Shown here: piece after piece, positions 17,240-25,459 of the stretch
Position numbering within the stretch: the stretch's first letter is position 1
Layout of the letters: every line of letters begins with the position of its first letter
NCBI RefSeq assembly: GCF_026625765.1
Contig: NZ_CP113062.1
Location: forward strand, 2,108,001-2,172,000
From: Frigoribacterium sp. SL97
Lineage (GTDB): Bacteria; Actinomycetota; Actinomycetes; Actinomycetales; Microbacteriaceae
Length of the DNA stretch: 64,000 bases
Direction: 5' to 3'
Notes under the pieces: model-generated
Told to the model about the DNA's origin: nothing
The model's database searches: none
What the model saw: only the letters and a program-made list of their open reading frames with translations
Position numbers and translations under genes: made by a program

Positions 17240-17763
17240 CAGTTGCTCCCCTGCAGTTCACGCTCGGCATCGTCGATGCCGGCTGAGATGTGCTCCTCGT
17301 ACAGAGCGGTGATGTCGTCGGCCGTCAGAGCGCCGAAGGTAGAGTCGGACACCGTCTCTCGGTCTCGCAGCACCGACAGCACCTCGCCCATCACCTCGAG
17401 ACCTGCCTCGCGTGCGACGCGAGTCAGGTGGGCGCGGACGTCCGATGCTTCGGCTGTGGCCGTCCGGTTGCTGAGGTCGAACTCGGCCGCGTCGATCGCT
17501 GGCGCGATGTGGTCGTCGTAGAGCGCGGTGATGTCGCCGGCCTCGAGATCCATGAGGTCCTCCTGCGAGACGTTCTCGCGGTCGTGGACGACGTCGAGGA
17601 TCTGCGGCATGACTCCCCCGAGCCCAGCCTCGGTGGACGTCGTTCGAAGCCTCTGCTCGAAGACCTCACGAGAGGTCAGTGACACCTGCGGTTCGGACTG
17701 GCGTTTCTCGGTGAAGGCACCGTCCGCTGCACGTGGATGCTCGGACTCGTTGAAGTTGGTCAT
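17239..17763 (-). CDS. tagged accessory protein with internal duplication
   Basis: 174 aa. Tag at the N-terminus: SEHPRAADGAFTEKRQ then EPQVSL. The body has two similar halves: VMPQILDVVHDRENVSQEDL...DITALYDDHIAPAIDAAEF and VMGEVLSVLRDRETVS...DITALYEEHISAGIDDAE, shown here as DRENVS/DRETVS and ALYDDHI/ALYEEHI. This is an internal repeat of about 75 residues. Function unknown. Confidence 0.75.
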   Translation of the reverse strand: MTNFNESEHPRAADGAFTEKRQSEPQVSLTSREVFEQRLRTTSTEAGLGGVMPQILDVVHDRENVSQEDLMDLEAGDITALYDDHIAPAIDAAEFDLSNRTATAEASDVRAHLTRVAREAGLEVMGEVLSVLRDRETVSDSTFGALTADDITALYEEHISAGIDDAERELQGSN

Positions 17764-17771
17764 GGCTCGTA

Positions 17772-17781
17772 CGTGTGCGGC
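17772..17781 (-). promoter_or_regulatory. start-associated box before 17239-17763
   Basis: Minus strand GCCGCACACG, 8 nt before the ATG at 17763. Confidence 0.7.
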
Positions 17782-17790
17782 GCCGGCCGG

Positions 17791-19098
17791 CTAGCTGTCG
17801 GTGGTGATCTTGGCTCGGGTGAGGACCGTCTGGAACGTGTCGCGGTACATCTGGTGGGCCTTGACCGTGCCTGTGGTGACGGTCACCTTGTCGCCGGGGC
17901 TGACGTCCTGCTGGCTGCTCGACTGCCACTTGAGGACGTGGCCGTCGTTCGTCCTGAGGACGAGGAGCGTGGTGTTCTTCGGCCGAGGTCCGAAGTACGA
18001 GGTGTCGTGGTAGGCGACTTCGACCGTGGCGACGAGGTCCTTGACCTTCTCCCCCACCGGCGCGAGGTACTCGCGCTTCTCGGCGGCCTTCGTTTCCTCC
18101 CTCGCCTTCTTGACCGCCGCCTTCTCCTGGTCACGCCGGTAGGCGGAGATGGCGCTGACTGCGAGGCCGACGTGCTTGCGGCGGACGATCTGGGTGTCCT
18201 TCGATCCGGCCAGCACAGCCTTGAGGTTCGAGACGTAGTCGCTTCCGGAGTCGTCGACCGACTTGGCCCAGCGGATGATTTTCCGAGCGAGGGCGCGGCG
18301 CGCTCGGGTCTCGCCGTCGGCGAGCAGCCTGTCGAACTCGGCGATCGTCGTCGCGGCGGTCGGCGGCTGCTGCCAGTCTCCTTCGCTGGCCGTGACGAAG
18401 TTCTTCCCGTCGTCCGATGCGGCCAGCGCTGCGATGAGCAGCTCCTCGGTGGCGTAGGCCTGATTGGCGCTGCCGTACGTCTCGTAGCCGCCCCGTGCGA
18501 GGTCGTCGAGCTCGAGCTCGGAGGTCAGGGCCCAGAGGTTGCCCGGGGTGATGCCGAGGAAGGCCTTGAGGCAGCTCTGGCCGACCTGCATGGTGCCCTT
18601 CTCGGGGTGCTCGACGGTGTAGACCCTGGTTCGTGCCCGGTTGGCGCCGCAGTGGTCGCAGCGGTTGTCCACCACGTCCGGTGCGCTGCTCTTCGCCCAG
18701 AAGTTCAGGACCTTGCCTGCTGGGGTGAAGTCGTGCGCGCCGGCGAAGGCCCATCCGCCGAAGCTGATGCTGGGCCTGTTGAGCTTGAGCTCAGAGAAGA
18801 GGTACTGGCGCCCGTTGCGCATCTCGATCACCTCGGTGAGGTCGTACGTGAAGCGCTCGTCGATGCCGACCTTGGCGAGCCGCTCGTTGGCGCGGTCGAT
18901 CTTCTTGACGGCGAGCTCGACGAGGTTGTCGGGCAGGCGGTAGGTCGGGTTGTACTCGTACCCGTCGTCGGAGTCGTCTTCGGTGGACGCCGCCAGTTCG
19001 AGCTCGGGAGCCCCCTGCAGCTTGTCGGTGAAGGTGCCGTCACCGATCCGTGGGTGGTGAAGCTCGTTCCAGGTGGCGGGCGCTGCCGTGATCGTCAT
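17791..19098 (-). CDS. tagged protein with Cys-rich domain, possible nucleic-acid binding
   Basis: 435 aa. Tag: LHHPRIGDGTFTDKLQ then APELEL (slightly inset, residues 13-36). A central domain holds RCDHCGANRARTRVY and, about 25 residues on, QVGQSCLKAFLG; this Cys-rich block recurs in hypothetical proteins of phages and plasmids. The C-terminal part has a basic helix (DQEKAAVKKAREETKAAEKR) and a small beta domain ending KVTVTTGTVKAHQMY. The long upstream open frame is not used; the box fixes the start at 19098. Confidence 0.75.
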   Translation of the reverse strand: MTITAAPATWNELHHPRIGDGTFTDKLQGAPELELAASTEDDSDDGYEYNPTYRLPDNLVELAVKKIDRANERLAKVGIDERFTYDLTEVIEMRNGRQYLFSELKLNRPSISFGGWAFAGAHDFTPAGKVLNFWAKSSAPDVVDNRCDHCGANRARTRVYTVEHPEKGTMQVGQSCLKAFLGITPGNLWALTSELELDDLARGGYETYGSANQAYATEELLIAALAASDDGKNFVTASEGDWQQPPTAATTIAEFDRLLADGETRARRALARKIIRWAKSVDDSGSDYVSNLKAVLAGSKDTQIVRRKHVGLAVSAISAYRRDQEKAAVKKAREETKAAEKREYLAPVGEKVKDLVATVEVAYHDTSYFGPRPKNTTLLVLRTNDGHVLKWQSSSQQDVSPGDKVTVTTGTVKAHQMYRDTFQTVLTRAKITTDS

Positions 19099-19106
19099 GT
19101 GCCCTA

Positions 19107-19116
19107 CGTGTGCGGC
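19107..19116 (-). promoter_or_regulatory. start-associated box before 17791-19098
   Basis: Minus strand GCCGCACACG, 8 nt before the ATG at 19098; it touches the stop codon of the upstream gene. Confidence 0.7.
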
Positions 19117-19730
19117 TAGACGCCGTGCAGCCAGCCGGCTGGGGTGGTGACTTCGACCGACGGCGCTGTTGGCTCGGCAGCGTCGAGGTCGAGCACAGCT
19201 GCGTACTCGTCGGCCAGTTCGAGGTAGGCCTCGTGCTTCATGTCCCGCTTGGCGCGCAGCGCGTTGAGCGTGGCGCCATCCGTCCGTCCGCGGCGCCGTT
19301 GGAACTCGTCCTCCGCCTTCTGCCAAGCGACGCTTGCTCGGTCGCGGCGGTGCTTGATGGCGATGCCTGGCTCGCTGAGGTCGGGGACGGACACCGCTCG
19401 GGCGACGAAGGGCGGCACGGTCGTCGTCTGGCCATGGCTGTCGTGCAGCTGCCACAGGAGGCGCGGCGGGGCGCCGCGGCGCTCGAAGACGATGTCCTGC
19501 TGCACGTGGATGGCCGAGAGCGCCTCGTAGGTCTCGGCGTAGGTCCGACCCGTCGCCGGGTCCACATCCTGCAGGTGGTCGTCGAGCTTCTGCGCCACTG
19601 CCGGGCTAAGAGCGCTCCGATCCAGTTGCAGCGGCGCGGCATCGGTCAGGCTGACGGCGGGCGCTGACTGCTGCTTCGTGGTGAACTCGCCGCTGGGGGC
19701 GCGTGGGTGGTCCAGCTCGGTGAAGGTCAT
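19116..19730 (-). CDS. tagged accessory protein, helical
   Basis: 204 aa. Tag: LDHPRAPSGEFTTKQQ then APAVSL. The rest is mainly helical and charged, with a long middle-to-end helix region (KHRRDRASVAWQKAEDEFQR). No family recognised. Lies between two tagged or helicase genes read in the same direction. Confidence 0.72.
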   Translation of the reverse strand: MTFTELDHPRAPSGEFTTKQQSAPAVSLTDAAPLQLDRSALSPAVAQKLDDHLQDVDPATGRTYAETYEALSAIHVQQDIVFERRGAPPRLLWQLHDSHGQTTTVPPFVARAVSVPDLSEPGIAIKHRRDRASVAWQKAEDEFQRRRGRTDGATLNALRAKRDMKHEAYLELADEYAAVLDLDAAEPTAPSVEVTTPAGWLHGV

Positions 19731-19738
19731 GCGCCGTG

Positions 19739-19748
19739 AGTGTGCGGC
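19739..19748 (-). promoter_or_regulatory. start-associated box (variant) before 19116-19730
   Basis: Minus strand GCCGCACACT, one change in the last base, 8 nt before the ATG at 19730. Confidence 0.55.
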
Positions 19749-22061
19749 TCAGGCCGCGAGGCCGAGGTCGCGTCGCTTCTGCCGGTCCCGCATGAACGCC
19801 GTCACAGCTGACAGCTCCGACGTCTTCTGTCCGTAGACATCGACGGTCTTCATCATGTCGCGGCGCGCGGTCTCCTCGTAGGTGAAGACGTGGTTCTTGA
19901 GCATCCGCGGCTCGAGGACGGCAAAGACACCGCGGTCGTTCTCGCCGCGAATGAGACGCCCGCGAGCCTGACCCATCAACTCGATCGAGTCCGCGACGTA
20001 AACGAGGCGTCGGGCGGTCCATTCGGCCGCCTTGCCGCCGCCGAGGCGCTCGACGATCAGCTCGACGCGAGCGTCATCGACAGCGTTCGCGGCTGCCCGC
20101 GGGGGTCGGTCGAGGATGACGAGGGAGCAGGTCTCGCCAGGTGCGTCGACACCGGTCATGAGGCCTTGGGTGCCCACCAGGACGCCCGTCGTGTCAGCCT
20201 TCCACTTCGCGAGAGTGAGGCGAGGTGCGCCGGCGTCCCACTGCGAGTACACGTTCCAGCGACCGGCCGCGTGGGCTCTGAGAGCCTGGGCGTACTTCTT
20301 GCCCGTGTCGCCCTTGGCGGCGAGCACGAGAGCGTGCCCGCCGTTCGCGTCGACGAGCTCGTACATCTGCTTGAGCGCCCAGTCGGCGTGCTTGTCGGTG
20401 CTGAATCGGCGCCGTCCACCGAAGCCTTCGACGGTCAGGTCGAGGACGTCGTCCGTCCCTTTCGCGCTGGGGATGTAGAGCATGGACTGGGCGTAGGCGG
20501 CCTGGAAAGGCAGCTCGTACTCGACGTTCTGGCGGACGTTCAGGCCGGCGTCCATGGCGAAGCCCGGGGGCAGCGTGCCGCTCATGCAGGTGACCGACGG
20601 GCTGATGTCGACGACGTCGCCCGTCTCTTCGTCTTCGACCGTCTGCGTCCACAGGTTGCCGCGGAGCAGCCCGCCCACCTCGACTGGCGCGGCCTGGACC
20701 GCGTACCAGGGCTTGATCGGTCGCCGGCGTCCGATGACAGGGGTGGCCTTGGGCGGTGCTTGCAGCCACCGGGCCTGCCCGTTCTTGTGCTTGCGCACAG
20801 CGGTCACGTCAGCGATCAGGCTGTCGATGCCACCGGTGGCTCGGCGTCCCGCCATCACGAGGTTGTTGCGGCCGCTCTTCTGGGCGTCGAGGACGGGCTT
20901 CTTGATGAGGCGTGACGCGACCCGGGCCCAGGCGATGACACCCTCACCGGTGCGTGCGAGCGGGTCGTCGGTGTCGGTGAGGCGACCGACCTCGCCGGAG
21001 GAGCGCTCCGTGAAGATGCCGTGCAGCTCGTTCTCCACGAGCTCGGCGATCTGGTGGCCCTGCTCGATCCACGTGGAGACCCGGCTGTCGCTGTCGTTCG
21101 CCACGGCGCGGACGAGCCGGATCAGGCCCGACATGCGTCGTCCGGACACCGAGCACTCACCCTGGCTGCGGACGGTCTTGGGCAGCTCGTGTGCCTCGTC
21201 GACGATGATGTGATCGAAGCGGCCGAGGGTCGCGTTCCCGAGGATGACGGGGACGCCGATGGAGGCCTGCACGGCGAGGATGGAGTGGTTCGTCACCACG
21301 ACGTCGGCTTCTGCCGCCCGGGTGCGGGCCCGGTCGCTCTTGCAGAACTCCGCGAACGGGCACTCATCGAGCCCGACGCACTCCTCCGGCGAGACGGAGA
21401 CGGCCTTCCATGCGTCATCGCTGGCTTCGCCGTCGTAGGTGTCCTTGTCACCGCTGGTGCCGTCGTTGAGCATCTGCTGCAGAGACCAGAGAACGAGTGG
21501 CTTCACCTCGGCGAGGTCGACTGTGCCGCCCTCGATTTTGATGGTGCCGTCGTCGGGGAGCTTCCGAACGCGGGCCATGAGCGGCTTGATGGTCGACTGG
21601 CCGGGGAAGCCGAAGACGTCCTCGCCGATGAGCGCCGAGGCGAGCTCGTAGGCCCGGTTGCCGCAGACGTAGTTGCCCCAACCCTTGAGGACGGCGGCGG
21701 TGAAGCCCTTGCCCGTCTCGTCGGCGACCGCCTGTGACACCACCGGGGCGTCCTTGTCGACGATTTGCGCCTGCAGGGGAAGCGACTTCGTGGAGAACAG
21801 CGTCCTCTCGCCATACAGCGACGCGCGAAGGCCCGCGTTGGTGAGTCCGACGTAGCTCTTGCCGATGCCGACTCCGGCCTGTCCGGCGAGGTGCCCGCGG
21901 CCGCTGGGGCCGTCTCCGATCTTCGTCTGGATGGTCGCGACGTCACGGGTGGCAGCCAGTTGGCCGGGTCGAGGGCGTGCGTCGGGCGACCCGACTCCGA
22001 GGATGACTGCTCGCTCGAGCACCTTCTCGGCGCGGTCTTCGATCGGCATGGAGGAGGTCAT
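19749..22061 (-). CDS. DinG/XPD-like superfamily 2 helicase
   Basis: 770 aa. Walker A QAGVGIGKSY at residues 61-70, DEAHELP near 285 and a late helicase motif (LMGQARGRLIRGENDRG) near 710. Between motifs I and II lie the Cys residues NYVCGN and CVGLDECPFAEFC, the pattern of the iron-sulfur cluster domain of DinG/Rad3/XPD 5'-3' helicases. On a mobile element it may help plasmid-form replication, transfer or repair of single-stranded DNA; CasDinG of type IV CRISPR is a relative by family only. It is preceded by a start-associated box with a coupled mini-ORF. Confidence 0.85.
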   Translation of the reverse strand: MTSSMPIEDRAEKVLERAVILGVGSPDARPRPGQLAATRDVATIQTKIGDGPSGRGHLAGQAGVGIGKSYVGLTNAGLRASLYGERTLFSTKSLPLQAQIVDKDAPVVSQAVADETGKGFTAAVLKGWGNYVCGNRAYELASALIGEDVFGFPGQSTIKPLMARVRKLPDDGTIKIEGGTVDLAEVKPLVLWSLQQMLNDGTSGDKDTYDGEASDDAWKAVSVSPEECVGLDECPFAEFCKSDRARTRAAEADVVVTNHSILAVQASIGVPVILGNATLGRFDHIIVDEAHELPKTVRSQGECSVSGRRMSGLIRLVRAVANDSDSRVSTWIEQGHQIAELVENELHGIFTERSSGEVGRLTDTDDPLARTGEGVIAWARVASRLIKKPVLDAQKSGRNNLVMAGRRATGGIDSLIADVTAVRKHKNGQARWLQAPPKATPVIGRRRPIKPWYAVQAAPVEVGGLLRGNLWTQTVEDEETGDVVDISPSVTCMSGTLPPGFAMDAGLNVRQNVEYELPFQAAYAQSMLYIPSAKGTDDVLDLTVEGFGGRRRFSTDKHADWALKQMYELVDANGGHALVLAAKGDTGKKYAQALRAHAAGRWNVYSQWDAGAPRLTLAKWKADTTGVLVGTQGLMTGVDAPGETCSLVILDRPPRAAANAVDDARVELIVERLGGGKAAEWTARRLVYVADSIELMGQARGRLIRGENDRGVFAVLEPRMLKNHVFTYEETARRDMMKTVDVYGQKTSELSAVTAFMRDRQKRRDLGLAA

Positions 22062-22069
22062 GACGAGGC

Positions 22070-22079
22070 CATGCGCGGC
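22070..22079 (-). promoter_or_regulatory. start-associated box before the DinG-like gene
   Basis: Minus strand GCCGCGCATG, 8 nt before the ATG at 22061; mini-ORF ATG GCC TCG TCA TGA overlaps that start. Confidence 0.7.
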
Positions 22080-22083
22080 AGGG

Positions 22084-22551
22084 TCAGATGGTCAGGGCCA
22101 CGAGCCCGACGAACGCGGCGGCCAGGATGAGCAGCCCGATCAGGGGCAGGAGCTGCGCGTAGGACAAAGCGAGCCCGACGATGCCGAGCCCTCGGCCTCG
22201 AAGCTGCGGCTCCCGCGCGGCGGCGCGGAGGCTCAGGTGACCGGCGACGACGCCCAGGAGGACGAACAGGACCGAGAGGAAGACGAACCCAGGCACTCCG
22301 CTGAGCAGCACGGTGAGGGGCGACGCGAAGGCGGCGACGAACGAGGTGAGAGCCCACTCGTTCCAGCCGGCCTTCGTCGCCGGCTGCGGCTGATCCACTC
22401 CGAGGGGTGCTGCGAGAGCGTCAGCTGACGTGGAGACCGGCTCGTCGGCCGGGACGGGAGCCGAACCGGTCTCCGCACCCTTCGCTTCGTCGACCGGTAC
22501 CTCATCGGAGTCGAGCGGCTCGGCGGGGTGGTGCTCGGTGAGTGACGACAT
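22084..22551 (-). CDS. DUF4190-like membrane protein
   Basis: 155 aa: an acidic, Pro-rich N-terminal 60 residues and two to three membrane helices (FVAAFASPLTVLLSG..., VFLSVLFVLLGVVAGHLSL, LALSYAQLLPLIGLLILAA). The ...LGVVAGHLSL...GRGLGIVGLALSY order resembles DUF4190 proteins, small membrane proteins of unknown role. A GCCGCATGTCT box is 51 bp upstream. Confidence 0.68.
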   Translation of the reverse strand: MSSLTEHHPAEPLDSDEVPVDEAKGAETGSAPVPADEPVSTSADALAAPLGVDQPQPATKAGWNEWALTSFVAAFASPLTVLLSGVPGFVFLSVLFVLLGVVAGHLSLRAAAREPQLRGRGLGIVGLALSYAQLLPLIGLLILAAAFVGLVALTI

Positions 22552-22601
22552 GGGGCTCCTGATGCTCCGCTAGGCCACGCGCGCCGCGGCCGTTGCGGAG
22601 A

Positions 22602-22612
22602 AGACATGCGGC
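22602..22612 (-). promoter_or_regulatory. GCCGCATGTCT box in the divergent region before cas3
   Basis: Minus-strand copy 50 nt before the ATG at 22551, between the leftward block and the rightward CRISPR-Cas operon. The 110-bp gap must hold both promoters. Confidence 0.5.
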
Positions 22613-22661
22613 GGGGCGCAGCCGCCCACAGCCGTCGTTCGCGTAGCGGCACAGAGCCTGC

Positions 22662-25436
22662 ATGGACTCCCCCGCCGCCAGGCCCGTCGTCGACACCCGC
22701 ATCTGGGGCAAGCTCGGTGCCGCACCACACGCCCCGTACCCGCTGATCAACCACCTCCTGGACAGCGCAGCGGCGGCGCAGGTCGTGTGGAGCAGGTGGC
22801 TGCGTCCGGGCCTCCGCGACCTGCTCACGGAAGCTCTCGCCCCCGGCGACCCGGACGCGGCGTGCGCCCTCGTCTCTGCGCTGACCGGGCTGCACGACAT
22901 CGGCAAGGCCAACGTCGTCTTCCAGACGCAGGCGTGGGCGAAGGACCACGACGGGTATCGCGGCGACTTCCACCCGGGGCACCAGGCCGCGCTCGAGCAG
23001 GACGGCTACAACGTCACGCTGCCGACGACGGGCCGGCTTGGCGGCGAGCTCTCCCCTGACGGGACGGCCGGCAAGGTCGTCGGCCGCCATGAGGGCATCA
23101 GCATGCTGGTCGTCGCCGGTCGCTGGCCGGGCAGCTTCGACCCGGTAGCTGATGCCTGGGCACCCGCCGTCCTCGGCGCTCACCACGGCCAGTACCACCC
23201 TCACGACGATGCGCTGGCACAGACGCTCAGCGCTGAACACCGCTCGACCGAGCGGATACTCCGGCAGTTCATGGACGGGCGGTGGGGCGAGCAGCAGCGT
23301 GCGCACTTCGACGCCGTCCTCGAGGCAACCGGGACGACAGCCGCGCAGCTCCAGCACCGTCTCGCAGCTCACCACTCCGTCGCCGTCATCCTGCTCAGCG
23401 GCATCGTCACCCTGGCCGACTGGCTTGCATCCACGTCCAAGGCGATCGCGACAGGGCGTCGCGCTGGTTCTGCAGTGGACGACTCCAAGGTGTGGCTCGA
23501 GACTCGCCGTGCCTGGTTCGACAGCTACATCGAGGACACCCTCGGTGTCTACCAGCCCATCGTCGACCCCGTGACCGACGTCATGGGGAAGCACGCGCAC
23601 AGCATGTCGGACCTGCAGAAGCAGGCCCTCGACGTCGGCGCCGGCCTGTGGGTCGTGGCTGTCCCGGCTGGCGACGGCAAGACGGAAGCTGCCCTTCTCC
23701 GACACGCGACACTGCCTGAACAGGAAGGGCTGCTCCTCGCCCTGCCCACTCGAGCGATGACCGATGCGATGTGGGCGCGCGTCCGCCGTTTCTTCCACCG
23801 GACGAAGAACTACGCAGCGCTCCTCCATGGCCACGCCCGGCTGAACAGCTTCTACTCTGGCGCCGACACTGACGCAGCGGTCGAGCACATCGACAACTGC
23901 GGTCACGACGCGGGCCTCACGCCCAACGACTGGCTTTCGGGCACTTCGCGCTCGCTCCTCGCACCCCTCAGCGTGTCCACGTGCGACCAGGTCCTCGCCG
24001 CAAGCCTCCGTCAGCGGCGCTCGTTCCTACGCCTGCTCGCTGTGGCCAATCGCCACCTCGTGCTCGATGAGGTGCACACCTACGACACCTACCAGGCAAC
24101 GCTCCTCGCCGAGCTGCTCACCTTCCTCAGCGCCACACGGACGAACGTCACCCTGCTGTCGGCCTCCCTCCCCACCCACAGGCTGCAGCAGTTCACGACG
24201 GCCTACGCGCAGGCCGCACCCGACGGGGCCATCTACCCCGGCACCACCACCGCACGGGCAGGCCACGTCGAGCAGACCTCGGTGACCTCGCGCCGCTCCT
24301 TCGACCTCAGCTACCGCATCCACGAGACGCGAGCTGAGAACCTCGAGAACGCCCACACCAACCTCGCCCGCCGCTACCGGTCCGCGTCGGAGAACGCGCG
24401 GATCGGCGTTGTGGTCAACCAGGTCGACCGCTGCATCAACGTTGGCCGGCAGCTCAGCAACCTCGGCGAGGACGTCACCGTCTTCCACTCCCGCATGACC
24501 GCCGGCCACCGAGCTGAGATCTCCGGCCGTCTCACAGAGCTGCTCGGCCCGGAGAGCGCTACGGGAGGCGTGACGGTCGTCGGAACGCAGGTCATCGAGG
24601 CCTCGCTGGACATCGACTTCGACTGCATGGTCTCCGACCTCGCCCCCGCGGCGTCCCTCGTGCAGCGCAGCGGACGTCTGTGGCGACACTCGCAGCCCAC
24701 GAACGGCACCTGGGAGCACGTCAGGCCCCGCCGCGGCGCCTCCCCGGTCGTCGACGTCGTCGCTGCCCTCGACGACCACGCCGCCAGCGGGCTGTCCCCC
24801 ATCGCCCGCTACCCGTACCTGATGGCGGAGCTCAAGCGGACACTGGCAGCCCTGCGAGCTCGAGGAGGCACCCTCAGCATCCCCGGCGACGTCCAAGCGC
24901 TGGTCGACGCCGCGGCCATCACTGCCGAGGACCTCGACGACGAGATGAACCTCGCCGAGGCTGACATCGACGATGAGTACCGCGAAGACTTCCGCCGCCT
25001 CCGCAAGGCCGCCAGCGTCGTCATCCACTTCCGCGGCCACGGCTTCCACGAACCCATCCTCGACGAGGAGATGAGCTTCGAGACCCTGTCCGCCATCACC
25101 ACCAGAGCCGAAGCGGACGACGCCAGCACCCGGTTCATCGACCAGGACCAGCAGACATTCCTCCTGCTCAGTGCCGATGGCCAGACCCCCTACGCATGGC
25201 ACGGGACGGCCGACGATGCCGCCGAAGTCCGCGGCGGAGCCGACGCCAACGCCCTCCTCAGCGCCACCTTCACGATGAGCCTGTCCCGACGTCGCCAGAT
25301 GCCGGGCCTCATCGACGCCATCGCCATGGACGACTGGAAGCCAGCGAACGCCATGTTCAAGCAGGTGCAGCCCGTCTTCCTCCTCGACCCCACCGACTAC
25401 GACCCGCTGCTGGGGCTCGTCGCCGGCATGCGCTGA
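22662..25436 (+). CDS. cas3: Cas3 nuclease-helicase, type I-E-like
   Basis: 924 aa. N-terminal HD nuclease: NHLLDSA (H31) and TGLHDIGKAN (H78, D79, K82). Helicase: AGDGKTEAAL near 337 (motif I), LVLDEVHTYD near 468 (motif II), VTLLSASLP (motif III), and LVQRSGRLWRH near 667 (motif VI). All catalytic motifs appear intact. Length and the GxGKTEAAL form are those of type I-E Cas3, which unwinds and degrades DNA marked by Cascade. First gene of the operon; the next cas gene begins 24 bp after its stop. Confidence 0.92.
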   Translation: MDSPAARPVVDTRIWGKLGAAPHAPYPLINHLLDSAAAAQVVWSRWLRPGLRDLLTEALAPGDPDAACALVSALTGLHDIGKANVVFQTQAWAKDHDGYRGDFHPGHQAALEQDGYNVTLPTTGRLGGELSPDGTAGKVVGRHEGISMLVVAGRWPGSFDPVADAWAPAVLGAHHGQYHPHDDALAQTLSAEHRSTERILRQFMDGRWGEQQRAHFDAVLEATGTTAAQLQHRLAAHHSVAVILLSGIVTLADWLASTSKAIATGRRAGSAVDDSKVWLETRRAWFDSYIEDTLGVYQPIVDPVTDVMGKHAHSMSDLQKQALDVGAGLWVVAVPAGDGKTEAALLRHATLPEQEGLLLALPTRAMTDAMWARVRRFFHRTKNYAALLHGHARLNSFYSGADTDAAVEHIDNCGHDAGLTPNDWLSGTSRSLLAPLSVSTCDQVLAASLRQRRSFLRLLAVANRHLVLDEVHTYDTYQATLLAELLTFLSATRTNVTLLSASLPTHRLQQFTTAYAQAAPDGAIYPGTTTARAGHVEQTSVTSRRSFDLSYRIHETRAENLENAHTNLARRYRSASENARIGVVVNQVDRCINVGRQLSNLGEDVTVFHSRMTAGHRAEISGRLTELLGPESATGGVTVVGTQVIEASLDIDFDCMVSDLAPAASLVQRSGRLWRHSQPTNGTWEHVRPRRGASPVVDVVAALDDHAASGLSPIARYPYLMAELKRTLAALRARGGTLSIPGDVQALVDAAAITAEDLDDEMNLAEADIDDEYREDFRRLRKAASVVIHFRGHGFHEPILDEEMSFETLSAITTRAEADDASTRFIDQDQQTFLLLSADGQTPYAWHGTADDAAEVRGGADANALLSATFTMSLSRRRQMPGLIDAIAMDDWKPANAMFKQVQPVFLLDPTDYDPLLGLVAGMR

Positions 25437-25441
25437 CTGGT

Positions 25442-25451
25442 GCCGCGCATG
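25442..25451 (+). promoter_or_regulatory. start-associated box inside the cas operon
   Basis: GCCGCGCATG, 8 nt before the GTG at 25460; mini-ORF ATG GCC ACG GCG TGA overlaps the GTGA. It sets the start of the fused Cascade gene. Confidence 0.7.
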
Positions 25452-25459
25452 GCCACGGC

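Noticed and set aside
19749..22061. CasDinG of a type IV CRISPR system
   Set aside because: It is a DinG-family helicase near cas genes, but it is transcribed away from them, and the cas operon is I-E-like with its own Cas3 and no type IV Csf genes.
22233..23906. A 557-codon minus-strand frame across the cas3 start
   Set aside because: Shadow of cas3 and of the DUF4190-like gene; it has no domain and would run through the divergent promoter.
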